A stretch of DNA of 47,951 nucleotides from Aquipseudomonas alcaligenes MRY13-0052 (GTDB lineage Bacteria; Pseudomonadota; Gammaproteobacteria; Pseudomonadales; Pseudomonadaceae), in contig BATO01000048.1 of assembly GCA_000474255.1 (NCBI GenBank), forward strand, positions 1-47,951, written 5' to 3'. Position numbers and translations under genes: made by a program. Below are positions 27,417-36,135 of this stretch, piece by piece (positions within the stretch are counted from its first letter, which is position 1; the number at the start of each line of letters is the position of its first letter). The notes below the pieces were generated by a model that saw nothing but the letters and a program-made list of their open reading frames with translations, had not been told where the DNA came from and searched no databases.

Positions 27417-28349
27417 ATGACATCTGCTCTGTCCATCCGGCAGCTGACCAAGACCTACGGCAACGGCTTCCAGGCCCTCAAGGGCATCGACCTGGAAGTG
27501 GCCGAAGGCGATTTCTTCGCACTGCTGGGCCCCAACGGCGCCGGCAAGTCCACCACCATCGGCATCCTCTCCACCCTGGTGAACAAGACCAGCGGCACGG
27601 TCAATGTCTTCGGCAACGACCTCGACACCTCGCCCTACGCGCTCAAGCGCTGCCTTGGCGTGGTGCCCCAGGAGTTCAACTTCAACCAGTTCGAGAAGGT
27701 CTTCGACATAGTCGTGACCCAGGCCGGCTACTACGGCATCCCGGCGAAGATCGCCAGGGAGCGCGCCGAGCAGTACCTCACCCAGCTGGGCCTGTGGGAC
27801 AAGCGTGACGCGGCGTCCCGCGAGCTGTCCGGCGGCATGAAGCGGCGCCTGATGATCGCCCGTGCGCTGGTCCACGAGCCGCGCCTGCTGATCCTCGACG
27901 AGCCCACCGCCGGCGTGGACATCGAGCTGCGCCGTTCCATGTGGAGTTTCCTCACCGGGCTCAACGCCCAGGGCATCACCATCATCCTCACCACCCACTA
28001 CCTCGAGGAAGCCGAGCAGCTGTGCCGCAACATCGGCATCATCGACCACGGCACCATCGTCGAGAACACCAGCATGAAGTCGCTGTTGAAGAAGCTCCAC
28101 GTGGAGACCTTCCTGCTCGACCTCAAGGATTCGCTGACCAGCCTGCCGCAGCTCGCCGGCTACCCGGCGCGCCTGGTGGACCACCACACCCTGGAGGTGC
28201 AGGTGGACAAGAGCCAGGGCATCACCGAGCTGTTCCGCCAGCTCTCGGCGCTGAACATCGATGTGATCAGCCTGCGCAACAAGACCAACCGCCTGGAGGA
28301 GCTGTTCGTGTCCCTGGTCGAGAAGAACCTGTCGAAGGTGGCCGTATGA
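27417..28349 (+). CDS. ABC-2 type exporter ATPase (YadG-like)
   Basis: A 310-residue ABC ATPase: Walker A GPNGAGKSTT (about residues 39-48), Q loop PQEFN, signature ELSGGMKRRL, Walker B LLILDEPTAGVD, and the switch His in TTHYLEEAE. The C-terminal extension (about 230-310) resembles YadG and other drug/polysaccharide exporter ATPases. ATG 27417 has AAAGG seven bases upstream. Its stop overlaps the start of the permease gene (ATGA), so the two are translationally coupled. PA2812 is the recalled counterpart. The substrate is unknown. Confidence 0.93.
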   Translation: MTSALSIRQLTKTYGNGFQALKGIDLEVAEGDFFALLGPNGAGKSTTIGILSTLVNKTSGTVNVFGNDLDTSPYALKRCLGVVPQEFNFNQFEKVFDIVVTQAGYYGIPAKIARERAEQYLTQLGLWDKRDAASRELSGGMKRRLMIARALVHEPRLLILDEPTAGVDIELRRSMWSFLTGLNAQGITIILTTHYLEEAEQLCRNIGIIDHGTIVENTSMKSLLKKLHVETFLLDLKDSLTSLPQLAGYPARLVDHHTLEVQVDKSQGITELFRQLSALNIDVISLRNKTNRLEELFVSLVEKNLSKVAV

Positions 28350-29125
28350 GTTCCGAACTGCGCGCCAACCTGGTCGCCCTCAACACCATCGTCTACCGCG
28401 AAGTCCGCCGCTTCACCCGCATCTGGCCGCAGACCCTGCTGCCCCCGGGCATCACCATGGCCCTGTACTTCGTGATCTTCGGCAACCTGATCGGCCGGCA
28501 GATCGGCGACATGGGCGGCTTCAGCTACATGGAGTACATCGTGCCGGGGCTGATCATGATGTCGGTGATCACCAACTCGTACAGCAACGTGGTCTCCAGC
28601 TTCTTCGGCAGCAAGTTCCAGCGTTCGGTGGAGGAGCTGCTGGTGTCGCCGGTCTCGCCGCACACCATCCTCCTCGGCTACACCATCGGCGGCGTGCTGC
28701 GCGGCCTGGCGGTGGGGGTGATCGTGACCCTGCTGTCGCTGTTCTTCACCAAGCTGCAGGTGCACCACCTGGGCGTGACCGTGCTGGTGGTGCTGCTGAC
28801 CGCCACCACCTTCTCCCTGGGTGGCTTCATCAACGCGGTGTATGCGCGCAACTTCGACGACATCTCCATCGTCCCGACCTTCGTGCTGACGCCGCTGACC
28901 TACCTGGGCGGGGTGTTCTACTCCATCAGCCTGCTGCCGCCGTTCTGGCAGACGGTGTCCCTGGCCAACCCCATCCTGCACATGGTCAACGCCTTCCGTT
29001 ACGGCATCCTCGGTGTATCCGACATCAACATCGGCATCGCCATCGGCCTGATGACCCTGACCACGGTGATCCTCTACATCGCCTGCATCCGCCTGCTGGT
29101 GAGCGGGCGGGGTATGCGCCAGTAA
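28346..29125 (+). CDS. ABC-2 type transport permease (YadH-like)
   Basis: A 259-residue inner-membrane permease with six hydrophobic segments: LLPPGITMALYFVIFGNLIG, YIVPGLIMMSVITNSYSNVVSS, GYTIGGVLRGLAVGVIVTLLSL, VTVLVVLLTATTFSLGGFINAV, FVLTPLTYLGGVFYSI and IGIAIGLMTLTTVILYIACIRLLV. The ABC-2 signature reads PLTYLGGVFYSISLLPPFWQTVSLANPILHMVNAFRYGILG. It overlaps and pairs with the ATPase gene, forming a homodimeric half-exporter of the YadGH type. The operon ends here, followed by repeats. Confidence 0.93.
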   Translation: MSSELRANLVALNTIVYREVRRFTRIWPQTLLPPGITMALYFVIFGNLIGRQIGDMGGFSYMEYIVPGLIMMSVITNSYSNVVSSFFGSKFQRSVEELLVSPVSPHTILLGYTIGGVLRGLAVGVIVTLLSLFFTKLQVHHLGVTVLVVLLTATTFSLGGFINAVYARNFDDISIVPTFVLTPLTYLGGVFYSISLLPPFWQTVSLANPILHMVNAFRYGILGVSDINIGIAIGLMTLTTVILYIACIRLLVSGRGMRQ

Positions 29126-29158
29126 GGCATCGCTGATGAGGGCAAGGGTGCTCCAGCC

Positions 29159-29182
29159 GTAGGAGCGAGCTCTGCTCGCGAA
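29159..29182 (+). repeat. Dispersed repeat GTAGGAGCGAGC-type
   Basis: GTAGGAGCGAGCTCTGCTCG continuing CGAA is an imperfect palindrome; an inverted copy lies at 33955-33978. It is the first of several repeats in the 554-bp gap (29126-29679) after the ABC exporter. Confidence 0.75.
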
Positions 29183-29220
29183 CCTTGAATGGCGGGGGCT
29201 GGATGGCATTGCTCTGTCAT

Positions 29221-29535
29221 GGGAGCGAATTCATTTGAACTTGGAAAACCACGTCCTTAGGGCGTGGTCATCGGTTCTGCCTGTGACGATTTGAATTGAT
29301 AGCCCTGCAGGATGAACGCGTGTCGTAGGGTGTGCCGTGCGCACCTCCGCGCGGTGCTTCCGGCGAGTCCGAGGTGCGCGCAGCACACCCTACGTCCGAA
29401 GTGAGCGGCGGCTGCTTGCTCCAAGGTCTGATTGCGCCCCTTCTAGGGGGCCAAAAGCAAAGCACGTTCTAAGAACGTGGATTTTTACTCGCGAATAAAG
29501 GCCCGTACCGGGCATCGCGGTTGAAACCGCTCCCA
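29221..29535 (+). repeat. Family B repeat, split by an insertion
   Basis: The left part, GGGAGCGAATTCATT (29221-29235), and the right part starting CGCGAA at 29490 and ending GAAACCGCTCCCA at 29535 together match the uninterrupted copy at 41269-41329 almost base for base. The intervening 254 bp is an insertion. Confidence 0.85.
29236..29489. mobile_element. Non-autonomous insertion with IS200/IS605-like hairpin ends
   Basis: The 254-bp sequence that splits a family B repeat has no coding capacity. Near its left end, CCACGTCC-TTA-GGGCGTGG (29250-29268) forms a stem-loop. Near its right end, CACGTTC-TAA-GAACGTG (29463-29479) forms a similar one, followed by ATTTTTAC. Subterminal hairpins sharing a CACGT core, lack of terminal inverted repeats and lack of target duplication fit IS200/IS605-derived miniature elements. 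Inside it, 24-bp arms at 29324-29347 and 29371-29394 (22 of 24 match) form a further palindrome starting CGTAGGGTGTGC, probably another repeat inserted later. Family assignment is inference. Confidence 0.55.
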
Positions 29536-29679
29536 TGCTGGCCCGCCTCCGAAATGCATCAACCCCGATACAAAGCGTCACAGACTGCATCTATCTTTAC
29601 GTGCCCCTGACAAAACTCTGCCGATACTCCCGGTAGACTTTTTCATTTCCGACAAGAACGACTCGAAAAGAGGCTGTTG

Positions 29680-30699
29680 ATGATCGCTCGTCGCCGCGCC
29701 TGGCCGTTGCTGCTGTGTGGATTGCTCGCCTGTCCGGCCTTCGCCGCCAATCCGCCCCTGGTGGAGGTGGCCGAGCCCCAGCGGGCGCTGGTGCGGGATG
29801 AGCTGGTGACCTTCGGCTCGTTGCGCTCCGACGAGTCGGTGACCATCCGCCCGGAGATCGAAGGGCGCCTGGCCAGCCTGCACTTCAAGGAAGGGCAGCA
29901 AGTGAAGGGCGGCGACCTGCTGGTCAGCCTCGACGATGCCATCGCCCGCGCCGAGCTGGACCAGGCCCGGGCCAACCTGGAGCTGGCGGAGAAGAGCTAC
30001 CAGCGCGCGCAGATGCTGTTCAAGCGCGGTGCCAGCAACGCCCAGGCCCAGGACGAGGCGCAGTCCCAGCAGCAGGCCGCCCGTGCCAGCCTGGCCCTGG
30101 CCCAGGCGCGCCTCGACAAGACCCAGATCCGTGCTCCCTACGATGGTTTCCTCGGCTTGCGCCAGGTGAGCACCGGCGACTACCTCAGCCCCGGCCAGGA
30201 CATCGTCAACCTGGAGGTGCTCGACCCGCTCAAGGTGGATTTCCGCGTGCCGCAGAAGGCCGTGGCCCAGGTGCATGTCGGCCAGACCGTGGAAATCAGC
30301 GTCGACGCCTACCTGGGTGAACGCTTCCGTGGCCGCATCATCGCCCTCAACCCGCGCCTGGACGAAGTCGGCCGCAGCCAGGCCATCCGCGCGCAGATCG
30401 GCAACGCCGACCACCGCCTCAAGCCCGGCCAGTTCGTCAAGGTTTCGGTCATTCTCGAAGAGCGCCCCGACGCGCTGCTGATTCCCGAGGAAGCGGTGAT
30501 CCCCGTGGGCCAGCAACTGTTCGTCGCCATCGTCGTCGACGGCAAGGTGGAGCGCCGGCAGATCCGCATCGGCCAGCGCCAGCGCGGCAAGGCCGAGGTG
30601 CGCGAGGGCCTGCAGGGCACCGAGCAGGTGATCACCGCGGGCTGGCAGAAGGCCGGGCCCGGGCAGGAGGTGCGTAGCGTGGCGCGGGGTGAGCTATGA
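29680..30699 (+). CDS. RND efflux periplasmic adaptor (membrane fusion protein)
   Basis: A 339-residue protein with a Sec signal peptide (about residues 1-22, cleaved near AFA). Lipoyl half-motifs are VTIRPEIEGRLASLHFKEGQQVKGGDLLVSLD and KTQIRAPYDGFLGLRQVSTGDYLSPGQ. They flank a helical hairpin (about 85-135, with RAQMLFKRGASNAQAQDEAQSQQQAARA). A beta-barrel and membrane-proximal domain follow (FRVPQKAVAQVHVGQTVEIS, LLIPEEAVIPVGQQLFV). It lacks a lipobox Cys. ATG 29680 lies behind AAGAGG. The stop overlaps the RND pump start. It links pump to outer-membrane channel in a proton-driven tripartite exporter. Confidence 0.93.
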   Translation: MIARRRAWPLLLCGLLACPAFAANPPLVEVAEPQRALVRDELVTFGSLRSDESVTIRPEIEGRLASLHFKEGQQVKGGDLLVSLDDAIARAELDQARANLELAEKSYQRAQMLFKRGASNAQAQDEAQSQQQAARASLALAQARLDKTQIRAPYDGFLGLRQVSTGDYLSPGQDIVNLEVLDPLKVDFRVPQKAVAQVHVGQTVEISVDAYLGERFRGRIIALNPRLDEVGRSQAIRAQIGNADHRLKPGQFVKVSVILEERPDALLIPEEAVIPVGQQLFVAIVVDGKVERRQIRIGQRQRGKAEVREGLQGTEQVITAGWQKAGPGQEVRSVARGEL

Positions 30700-33600
30700 C
30701 CCTTTCCGACCTGTGCATCCGTCGCCCGGTATTCGCCACCGTCCTCTCCCTGGTGGTGGTGCTGCTGGGGCTGATGGCCTACCAGCGCCTGACGGTGCGT
30801 GAGTACCCGAACATCGACGTGCCCATCGTCACGGTCAACGTCATCTACCCCGGTGCCAGCCCGGAGATCATGGAATCCCAGGTGGCGCAGCCCATCGAGG
30901 ACGTGCTCTCGGGCATCGAGGGGCTGGACTTCGTGTCCTCCATCAGCCGCTCCGAGAACACCCAGATCACCGCGCAGTTCCGCCTCGGCACCGACGCCGA
31001 CGAGGCGGCCAACGACGTGCGCGACCGCCTTGGCCGGGTACGCGGGCTGCTGCCCACCGAGATCGACGAGCCGGTAGTGCAGAAGGTCGAGGCCGATGCC
31101 CAGCCGGTGGTGTGGATCGCCTTCTACAGCGAGCAGCACTCGGCTATGGAAATCACCGACGTGCTGGAGCGGGTGGTGCAGGACCGCCTGCAGACCATCC
31201 CCGGCGTCTCCGAGGTGCAGATCCGCGGCGCGCGCACCTACGCCATGCGCATCTGGCTGGACCCGGAGAAGCTCGCCGCCCACGACCTCACCGTGCAGGA
31301 CGTGGAAGATGCCCTGCGCCGGCAGAACGTGGAGATCCCCGCCGGGCGCATCGAGTCGGTGCAGCGCGAGTTCAGCGTGCTCTCGGAAACCGACCTGAAG
31401 ACCCCCGAGGAATTCAACGACCTGATCATCGACGACCGCCGTGGCTACCTGCTGCGCCTGTCCGATGTGGGCCACGCCGAGATCGGCGCCGCCGACGAGC
31501 GCTCGCTGGTGCGCTTCAACGGCCGCCCCGCGGTATCCCTCGGCCTGGTGCGCCAGGCCACGGCCAACCCGCTGGAGATTTCCGACGGCCTCAACGCCGC
31601 GTTGCCGGATGTGCGCGAGCTGCTGCCCGAGGGCATGCAGATGGCCATCGCCAACGACAACTCGCTGTTCATCCGCGAATCCATCTCCAACGTCTACGCC
31701 ACCATCTGGGAAGCGGTGGTGCTGGTGGTGCTGATCATCTTCCTGTTCCTGCGCTCGCTGCGGGCGACGCTGATCCCGCTGGTGACCATCCCGGTGTCGC
31801 TGATCGGCGCCTGCGCGCTGATGGCGTTGATGGGCTTCACGGTCAACACCCTCACGCTGCTGGCGATGGTCCTGGCCATCGGCCTGGTGGTGGACGACGC
31901 CATCGTGGTGCTGGAGAACATCCACCGGCACATCGAGGCGGGCCTGTCGCCGGTACAGGCGGCCTTCAAGGGCAGCCGCGAGATCGCCTTCGCGGTGATC
32001 GCCATGACCCTGACCCTGGCCGCCGTCTATGCGCCCATCGGCTTCATGCAGGGCACCTCGGGCAAGCTGTTCACCGAGTTCTCCTGGACCCTGGCAGGTG
32101 CCGTGCTGGTTTCCGGCTTCGTCGCCCTGACCCTGTCGCCGATGATGTGCGGCCAGTTGCTCAAGCCGCCCCGGCCCGATCACCGCCATGGCCGCGTCTA
32201 CAACCTGATCGAAGGCTTCCTCAACGGCCTCACCTACAGCTACCGCCACCTGCTGGAGCGGGTGCTGCGGGCCTGGGTGCTGATCGCCATCTTCCTGGTC
32301 GGCGTGTTGCTGCTGTGCGCCTGGATGTTCACCGGCCTGCGCAGCGAGCTGGCGCCCACTGAGGACACCGGCACCATAGTCGGCACCCTCAACGGCCCGG
32401 ACGGCGCCACCCTGCAGTACACCAGCCGCTACGCGAAGATGCTCGAGGACGCCTACAAATCCATCCCCGAGACCAACCGCTACATGGTGGTGGTGGGCTT
32501 CCCCACGGTGGCCCAGGGCTTGTCGTTCATGAAGCTGGAGGACTGGGACAAGCGCAGCCGCAGCCAATTCGAGATCCGCGACGAGCTCCTGCCCAAGCTG
32601 CAGGACATCCCCGGCGTGCGCGCCTTCCCGGTCAACCGCCCGCCGCTGGGGCAGAGCGCGCGCAACCAGCCGGTGAACTTCGTCATCCGCTCGTCCCTGG
32701 AATACGCCGAGCTGCAGCAATACGTGGACAGGCTGCTGGAGCGTATCCGCGACTACCCGGGGCTGGAGAGCATCGACACCGACCTCAAGCTCAACACCCC
32801 GCAGCTCAAGGTCACGGTCAACCGCGAGCAGGCCACCGCCGTAGGCACCGACGTCGCCACCATCGGCCGCAGCCTGGAGAGCCTGTTCGGCAGCCGCCAG
32901 GTGACCCGCTTCAAGCAGAACGGCGAGCAGTACGACGTGCTGGTGCAACTGGCCAACGTCGACCGCAGCAACCCCAACGACCTCAACCGCGTGTACGTGC
33001 GCGGCCGCGACGACAGCATGGTGCAGCTCTCCAACCTGATCGAGGTGAAGGAGACGGTGGCGCCGCGCGAGCTCAACCACTTCAACCAGCTGCGCGCGGT
33101 GACCCTCAGCGCCAACGTCGGCAGCGGCTACACCTTGGGCGAGGCGCTGACCCACCTGGAGCGCGTGGCCCGCGAGGTGATGCCGCCGGAGACCCAGTTC
33201 GACTACACCGGCACCTCCCGCGACTTCAAGGAATCCAGCGCCGGGGTGGCGCTGACGTTCGCCCTGGCCCTGGTGTTCATCTACCTGGTGCTGGCGGCGC
33301 AGTTCGAAAGCTTCGTCGACCCGCTGATCATCCTCTTCAGCGTGCCGCTCTCCATCGCCGGCGCCTTGCTCGCCCTGGAGCTGTTCGGCGGCACCCTGAA
33401 CATCTATTCCCAGGTGGGCATGGTCACGCTCATCGGCCTGATCACCAAGCACGGCATCCTCATCGTCGAATTCGCCAACCAGCTGCTGCGCGAGGGCCGC
33501 AGCCTGGACGAGGCGGTGATGGAAGCCTCGGTGCAGCGCCTGCGGCCGATCCTCATGACTACCGGTGCCATGGTTCTTGGCTCGCTGCCCCTGGCCATCG

Positions 33601-33758
33601 CCACCGGCGCCGGCGCGGAAAGCCGCCAGCAGATCGGCATGGTGATAGTCGGCGGCCTGCTGGTGGGCACCTTCTTCACCCTGTTCGTGGTGCCGACCCT
33701 GTACCGCAAGCTGCGCCAATGGCGGCCGATGCGCCTGGAAGAGCCGGCACTGGCGTGA
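30696..33758 (+). CDS. RND efflux pump, HAE-1 family inner-membrane transporter
   Basis: A 1020-residue resistance-nodulation-division transporter starting MTLSDLCIRRPVFATVLSL. It has twelve membrane helices and two large periplasmic loops. The proton-relay pair is in GLVVDDAIVVLENIHRHIE (TM4), with the matching Lys in LITKHGILIVEFANQL (TM10) and GSRE/TAG family signatures (GSLPLAIATGAGAESRQQIG near the end). All relay residues are intact. It overlaps the adaptor gene by ATGA. No outer-membrane channel gene follows, so it probably borrows an OprM-type protein, as MexJK and MexXY do. The substrate cannot be read from sequence. Confidence 0.95.
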   Translation: MTLSDLCIRRPVFATVLSLVVVLLGLMAYQRLTVREYPNIDVPIVTVNVIYPGASPEIMESQVAQPIEDVLSGIEGLDFVSSISRSENTQITAQFRLGTDADEAANDVRDRLGRVRGLLPTEIDEPVVQKVEADAQPVVWIAFYSEQHSAMEITDVLERVVQDRLQTIPGVSEVQIRGARTYAMRIWLDPEKLAAHDLTVQDVEDALRRQNVEIPAGRIESVQREFSVLSETDLKTPEEFNDLIIDDRRGYLLRLSDVGHAEIGAADERSLVRFNGRPAVSLGLVRQATANPLEISDGLNAALPDVRELLPEGMQMAIANDNSLFIRESISNVYATIWEAVVLVVLIIFLFLRSLRATLIPLVTIPVSLIGACALMALMGFTVNTLTLLAMVLAIGLVVDDAIVVLENIHRHIEAGLSPVQAAFKGSREIAFAVIAMTLTLAAVYAPIGFMQGTSGKLFTEFSWTLAGAVLVSGFVALTLSPMMCGQLLKPPRPDHRHGRVYNLIEGFLNGLTYSYRHLLERVLRAWVLIAIFLVGVLLLCAWMFTGLRSELAPTEDTGTIVGTLNGPDGATLQYTSRYAKMLEDAYKSIPETNRYMVVVGFPTVAQGLSFMKLEDWDKRSRSQFEIRDELLPKLQDIPGVRAFPVNRPPLGQSARNQPVNFVIRSSLEYAELQQYVDRLLERIRDYPGLESIDTDLKLNTPQLKVTVNREQATAVGTDVATIGRSLESLFGSRQVTRFKQNGEQYDVLVQLANVDRSNPNDLNRVYVRGRDDSMVQLSNLIEVKETVAPRELNHFNQLRAVTLSANVGSGYTLGEALTHLERVAREVMPPETQFDYTGTSRDFKESSAGVALTFALALVFIYLVLAAQFESFVDPLIILFSVPLSIAGALLALELFGGTLNIYSQVGMVTLIGLITKHGILIVEFANQLLREGRSLDEAVMEASVQRLRPILMTTGAMVLGSLPLAIATGAGAESRQQIGMVIVGGLLVGTFFTLFVVPTLYRKLRQWRPMRLEEPALA

Positions 33759-33776
33759 TGCCTTGCAGGCTTGTTG

Positions 33777-34018
33777 GGGCGAATTCATTCGCCCGCTCTT
33801 GCCGTGGCACCGACTATCAACGGGCGTAGGGTGGAGGTCGCTTTTTACCTCCACCAGGCGGACTTGGGATCAGCACGCGTTCAGGCCCTGAATCGATGGC
33901 CGGAACGGTTGGCCGATTCATACCGGGCTGAAGCCCGGGCTACGGGACACGGTGTTCGCGAGCAGAGCTCGCTCCTACAGGTGGACTCCCTCGGGCCGTA
34001 GGTCGGGTGCAACCCGAC
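33777..34018. repeat. Cluster of five palindromic repeat types
   Basis: In the 274 bp between the RND pump and the convergent TonB receptor I see, in order: GGGCGAATTCATTCGCCC (33777-33794, a partial family B palindrome); GGTGGAGGT/ACCTCCACC with an 8-base loop (33830-33855); the CCGGGCTGAAGCCCGGG type (33923-33943); the inverted GTAGGAGCGAGC type (33955-33978); and GTCGGGT-GCA-ACCCGAC (34002-34018). Four recur elsewhere in this window. No gene is supported here. Confidence 0.8.
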
Positions 34019-34032
34019 GGATTGCGGACCCT

Positions 34033-36114
34033 TCAATCGAACGCGTATTCCACACCCGCCGCGACATACCAGGCGCGCCCCGGACCGGGTTCGTAGTAGC
34101 GCTGGTTGCCGTCACCGACGATGACCGAGCCGATGTAGCGGCGGTCCAGCAGGTTGTCCAGGCGCAGGGTCTGGCTGAAGGTCAGGCGTTCGAGTTTCTG
34201 CTCGAAGCGGGCGCGCCAGTTGAGCAGGGCGTAGCCGGGGGCCGGGCGGGCGCTGTTGCTGTCTTCCACATAGAGCTTGCTGCGATAAAGACCTTCCAGC
34301 GCGGTGCTGATGCCCGCGCGCGGGCGCCATTCCAGTTCGCCCCAGAGGCTGGTGGCGGGGACGCCTGGCAGGTGGCGCCCGGCGGGGATGTCGCGGCCGC
34401 CGCTGCTGAAGCCCTGGTCGTAGGTGGCGCTGAGGCGGGTGTAGGCGAGGCGGGTGTGCAGGGTTTCGCTGAGCGCGCTGTCCACGGACAGCTCAAGGCC
34501 CTGGCGCTGGGTGCGGGCGGCGTTCTGGTAGCGGGTGCGGCCACCGCTGGCGGCATCCACCACCAGCTCGTCCTCGGTGTCGATGCGGAACAGCGCCAGG
34601 TTGAGGCGGGTGGCCTCGCCTATCAGGCTCTTGAGGCCCACTTCGTATTGCCGGCTGGTGGCCGCGCCCAGGTCGAAGCCGAAGCTGTCGCCGGGCCCGG
34701 AGTAGGACAGTTCGTTGAGCGTCGGCGTCTCGAAGCCCTTGCCCCAGCTGGCGTAGAGGTTCAGTTCCGGGGTCAGCGCGTAGCTGGCGCCCAGGGTCGG
34801 GGTCAGGTCGCGGTAGGTGACCGAGCCGCTGTCGTCGCCGTTGCCGGGGCGGATGTAGTGGTCGTCCACGTCGAAGGCCACTTCGTTGTAGCGCAGGCCG
34901 CCCTGCAGGTTGAAATCCCCCAGGCGCCAGCCGAGCTGCAGGTAGGGGGCGATGCTGCTGACTTCGTCGCGCTCGTCCCGGCGCAGGTTGCCGCGCACGC
35001 CCAGCTGGCTGCCGACGAAGTTCTCGTAGCCCTGGCGGTCGTCGCTGGACTGGTCGTAGTCCACCCCGGTGGTGAGGGTGAGGTTGCCCAGGCCCGGGTC
35101 GAAGTCCTGCAGCCAGCGGGTGCTGGCGCCATGGAAGCTGCGCTCGAAATCGATCACGCCGCCGGCGCTGCGCGGGCTGGCCTGGGCGGACGAGGGGATC
35201 GCCTGGTACTGGATCACCCGCCGCGTGCCGCCATAGAGGGTGGCCTGCCAGGTGCCGGCGGCAAAGGCGCGCTCGTAGTTGAGGCCGGCCTGGCGGTGGT
35301 TGATGGTCTTGCGCGTGTCGTAGTTCAGCGCCGCATCGGCGACGCCGCGCGGGTCGGCCTGGTAGCCGGCCCAGGTCAGGCCGAGTGGGTCCTGGGTGCC
35401 GTTCTGGTTCAGTTGGCTGAAGGTCAGCGCCAGCTTGCTGTCGTCGTCCGGGTAGAGGGTGAGCTTGGCGAAGCTCTTGTCCAGGGTCGCGGCGCTGTGC
35501 TTGCGGTAGCCGTCGCTTTCGTAATGGGCCTGGTTGACCAGGAAGCCGGCCCGGTCGTTGCCGCCCTCGGCGGTGACCCGGGTGCGGGAGGTGCCCCAGG
35601 CGCCCTGGGAGGTTTCGCTGGAGACCTTGGGCGCGCCCTGGCCGTCGCGGGAGAACACCTGGATCACCCCACCCGCGTTGCTGCCATAGATGCTGGCGAA
35701 GGGGCCGCGCAGCACCTCGATGTGGTCGAGGGTGTCGAGGTCGAAGGTGGCCGCCTGGCCCTGGCCGTCCGGGTTGGAGGCGGGGATGCCGTCGGCGATC
35801 AGCTTGATGCCGCGGATGCCGAAGGCCGAGCGGGCGCCGAAGCCCCGTGAGGATACTTGCAGGTCCTGGGCCTGGTTCTGGCGGTTCTGCACCACCAGGC
35901 CGGGCACGGCGTTGAGCGCTTCGGAAAGGTTGACCCCGGGCTGGCCGAGGCTGGCCTGTTCGCGCTCGATGCGGTCGACGGAGAAGGGCAGCTCGAAGCC
36001 GCTGGCCGGGTAGCGGCTGCCGGTGATTACCAGCGGGTCGACCTGCAGTGTCTCGGCCTGGGCCAGCGGGGTGAGCGCCAGGGACAGCGCCCAGGCAGAA
36101 CGGTAGGTCGGCAT
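34033..36114 (-). CDS. TonB-dependent outer-membrane receptor
   Basis: A 693-residue receptor with a signal peptide (about residues 1-20, ending AQA). The TonB box region is near DPLVITGSRYP. The plug domain (about 30-150) has LSEALNAVPGLVVQNRQNQAQDLQVSSRGFGARSAFGIRG and the motif IEVLRGPFASIYGSNAGGVIQV. The 22-strand barrel includes YASWGKGFETPTLNELSY and ends LRLDNLLDRRYIGSVIVGDGN then YAFD. It is 21 bp downstream of a LysR gene on the same strand and probably co-transcribed with it, with AAGGA before the ATG. I see no separate promoter or Fur box, so control by iron is not supported; the ligand is unknown. Confidence 0.92.
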   Translation of the reverse strand: MPTYRSAWALSLALTPLAQAETLQVDPLVITGSRYPASGFELPFSVDRIEREQASLGQPGVNLSEALNAVPGLVVQNRQNQAQDLQVSSRGFGARSAFGIRGIKLIADGIPASNPDGQGQAATFDLDTLDHIEVLRGPFASIYGSNAGGVIQVFSRDGQGAPKVSSETSQGAWGTSRTRVTAEGGNDRAGFLVNQAHYESDGYRKHSAATLDKSFAKLTLYPDDDSKLALTFSQLNQNGTQDPLGLTWAGYQADPRGVADAALNYDTRKTINHRQAGLNYERAFAAGTWQATLYGGTRRVIQYQAIPSSAQASPRSAGGVIDFERSFHGASTRWLQDFDPGLGNLTLTTGVDYDQSSDDRQGYENFVGSQLGVRGNLRRDERDEVSSIAPYLQLGWRLGDFNLQGGLRYNEVAFDVDDHYIRPGNGDDSGSVTYRDLTPTLGASYALTPELNLYASWGKGFETPTLNELSYSGPGDSFGFDLGAATSRQYEVGLKSLIGEATRLNLALFRIDTEDELVVDAASGGRTRYQNAARTQRQGLELSVDSALSETLHTRLAYTRLSATYDQGFSSGGRDIPAGRHLPGVPATSLWGELEWRPRAGISTALEGLYRSKLYVEDSNSARPAPGYALLNWRARFEQKLERLTFSQTLRLDNLLDRRYIGSVIVGDGNQRYYEPGPGRAWYVAAGVEYAFD

Positions 36115-36135
36115 GGGGCGTCCTTGCGTGGCGGG

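Noticed and set aside
29463-29490. CACGTTCT-A-AGAACGTG followed by ATTTTT as a terminator of the ABC operon
   Set aside because: It is over 330 bp from the operon end and lies at the boundary of the inserted element, so it is better explained as that element's end hairpin.
30309-33854. 1181-codon open frame opposite the RND pump
   Set aside because: His/Gln/Glu/Asp-rich shadow of a well-defined transporter; no ribosome site.
36115-36135. Fur box before the TonB receptor
   Set aside because: Only 21 bp separate it from the LysR gene, and no GATAATGATAATCATTATC-like sequence is present there or in the divergent gap.
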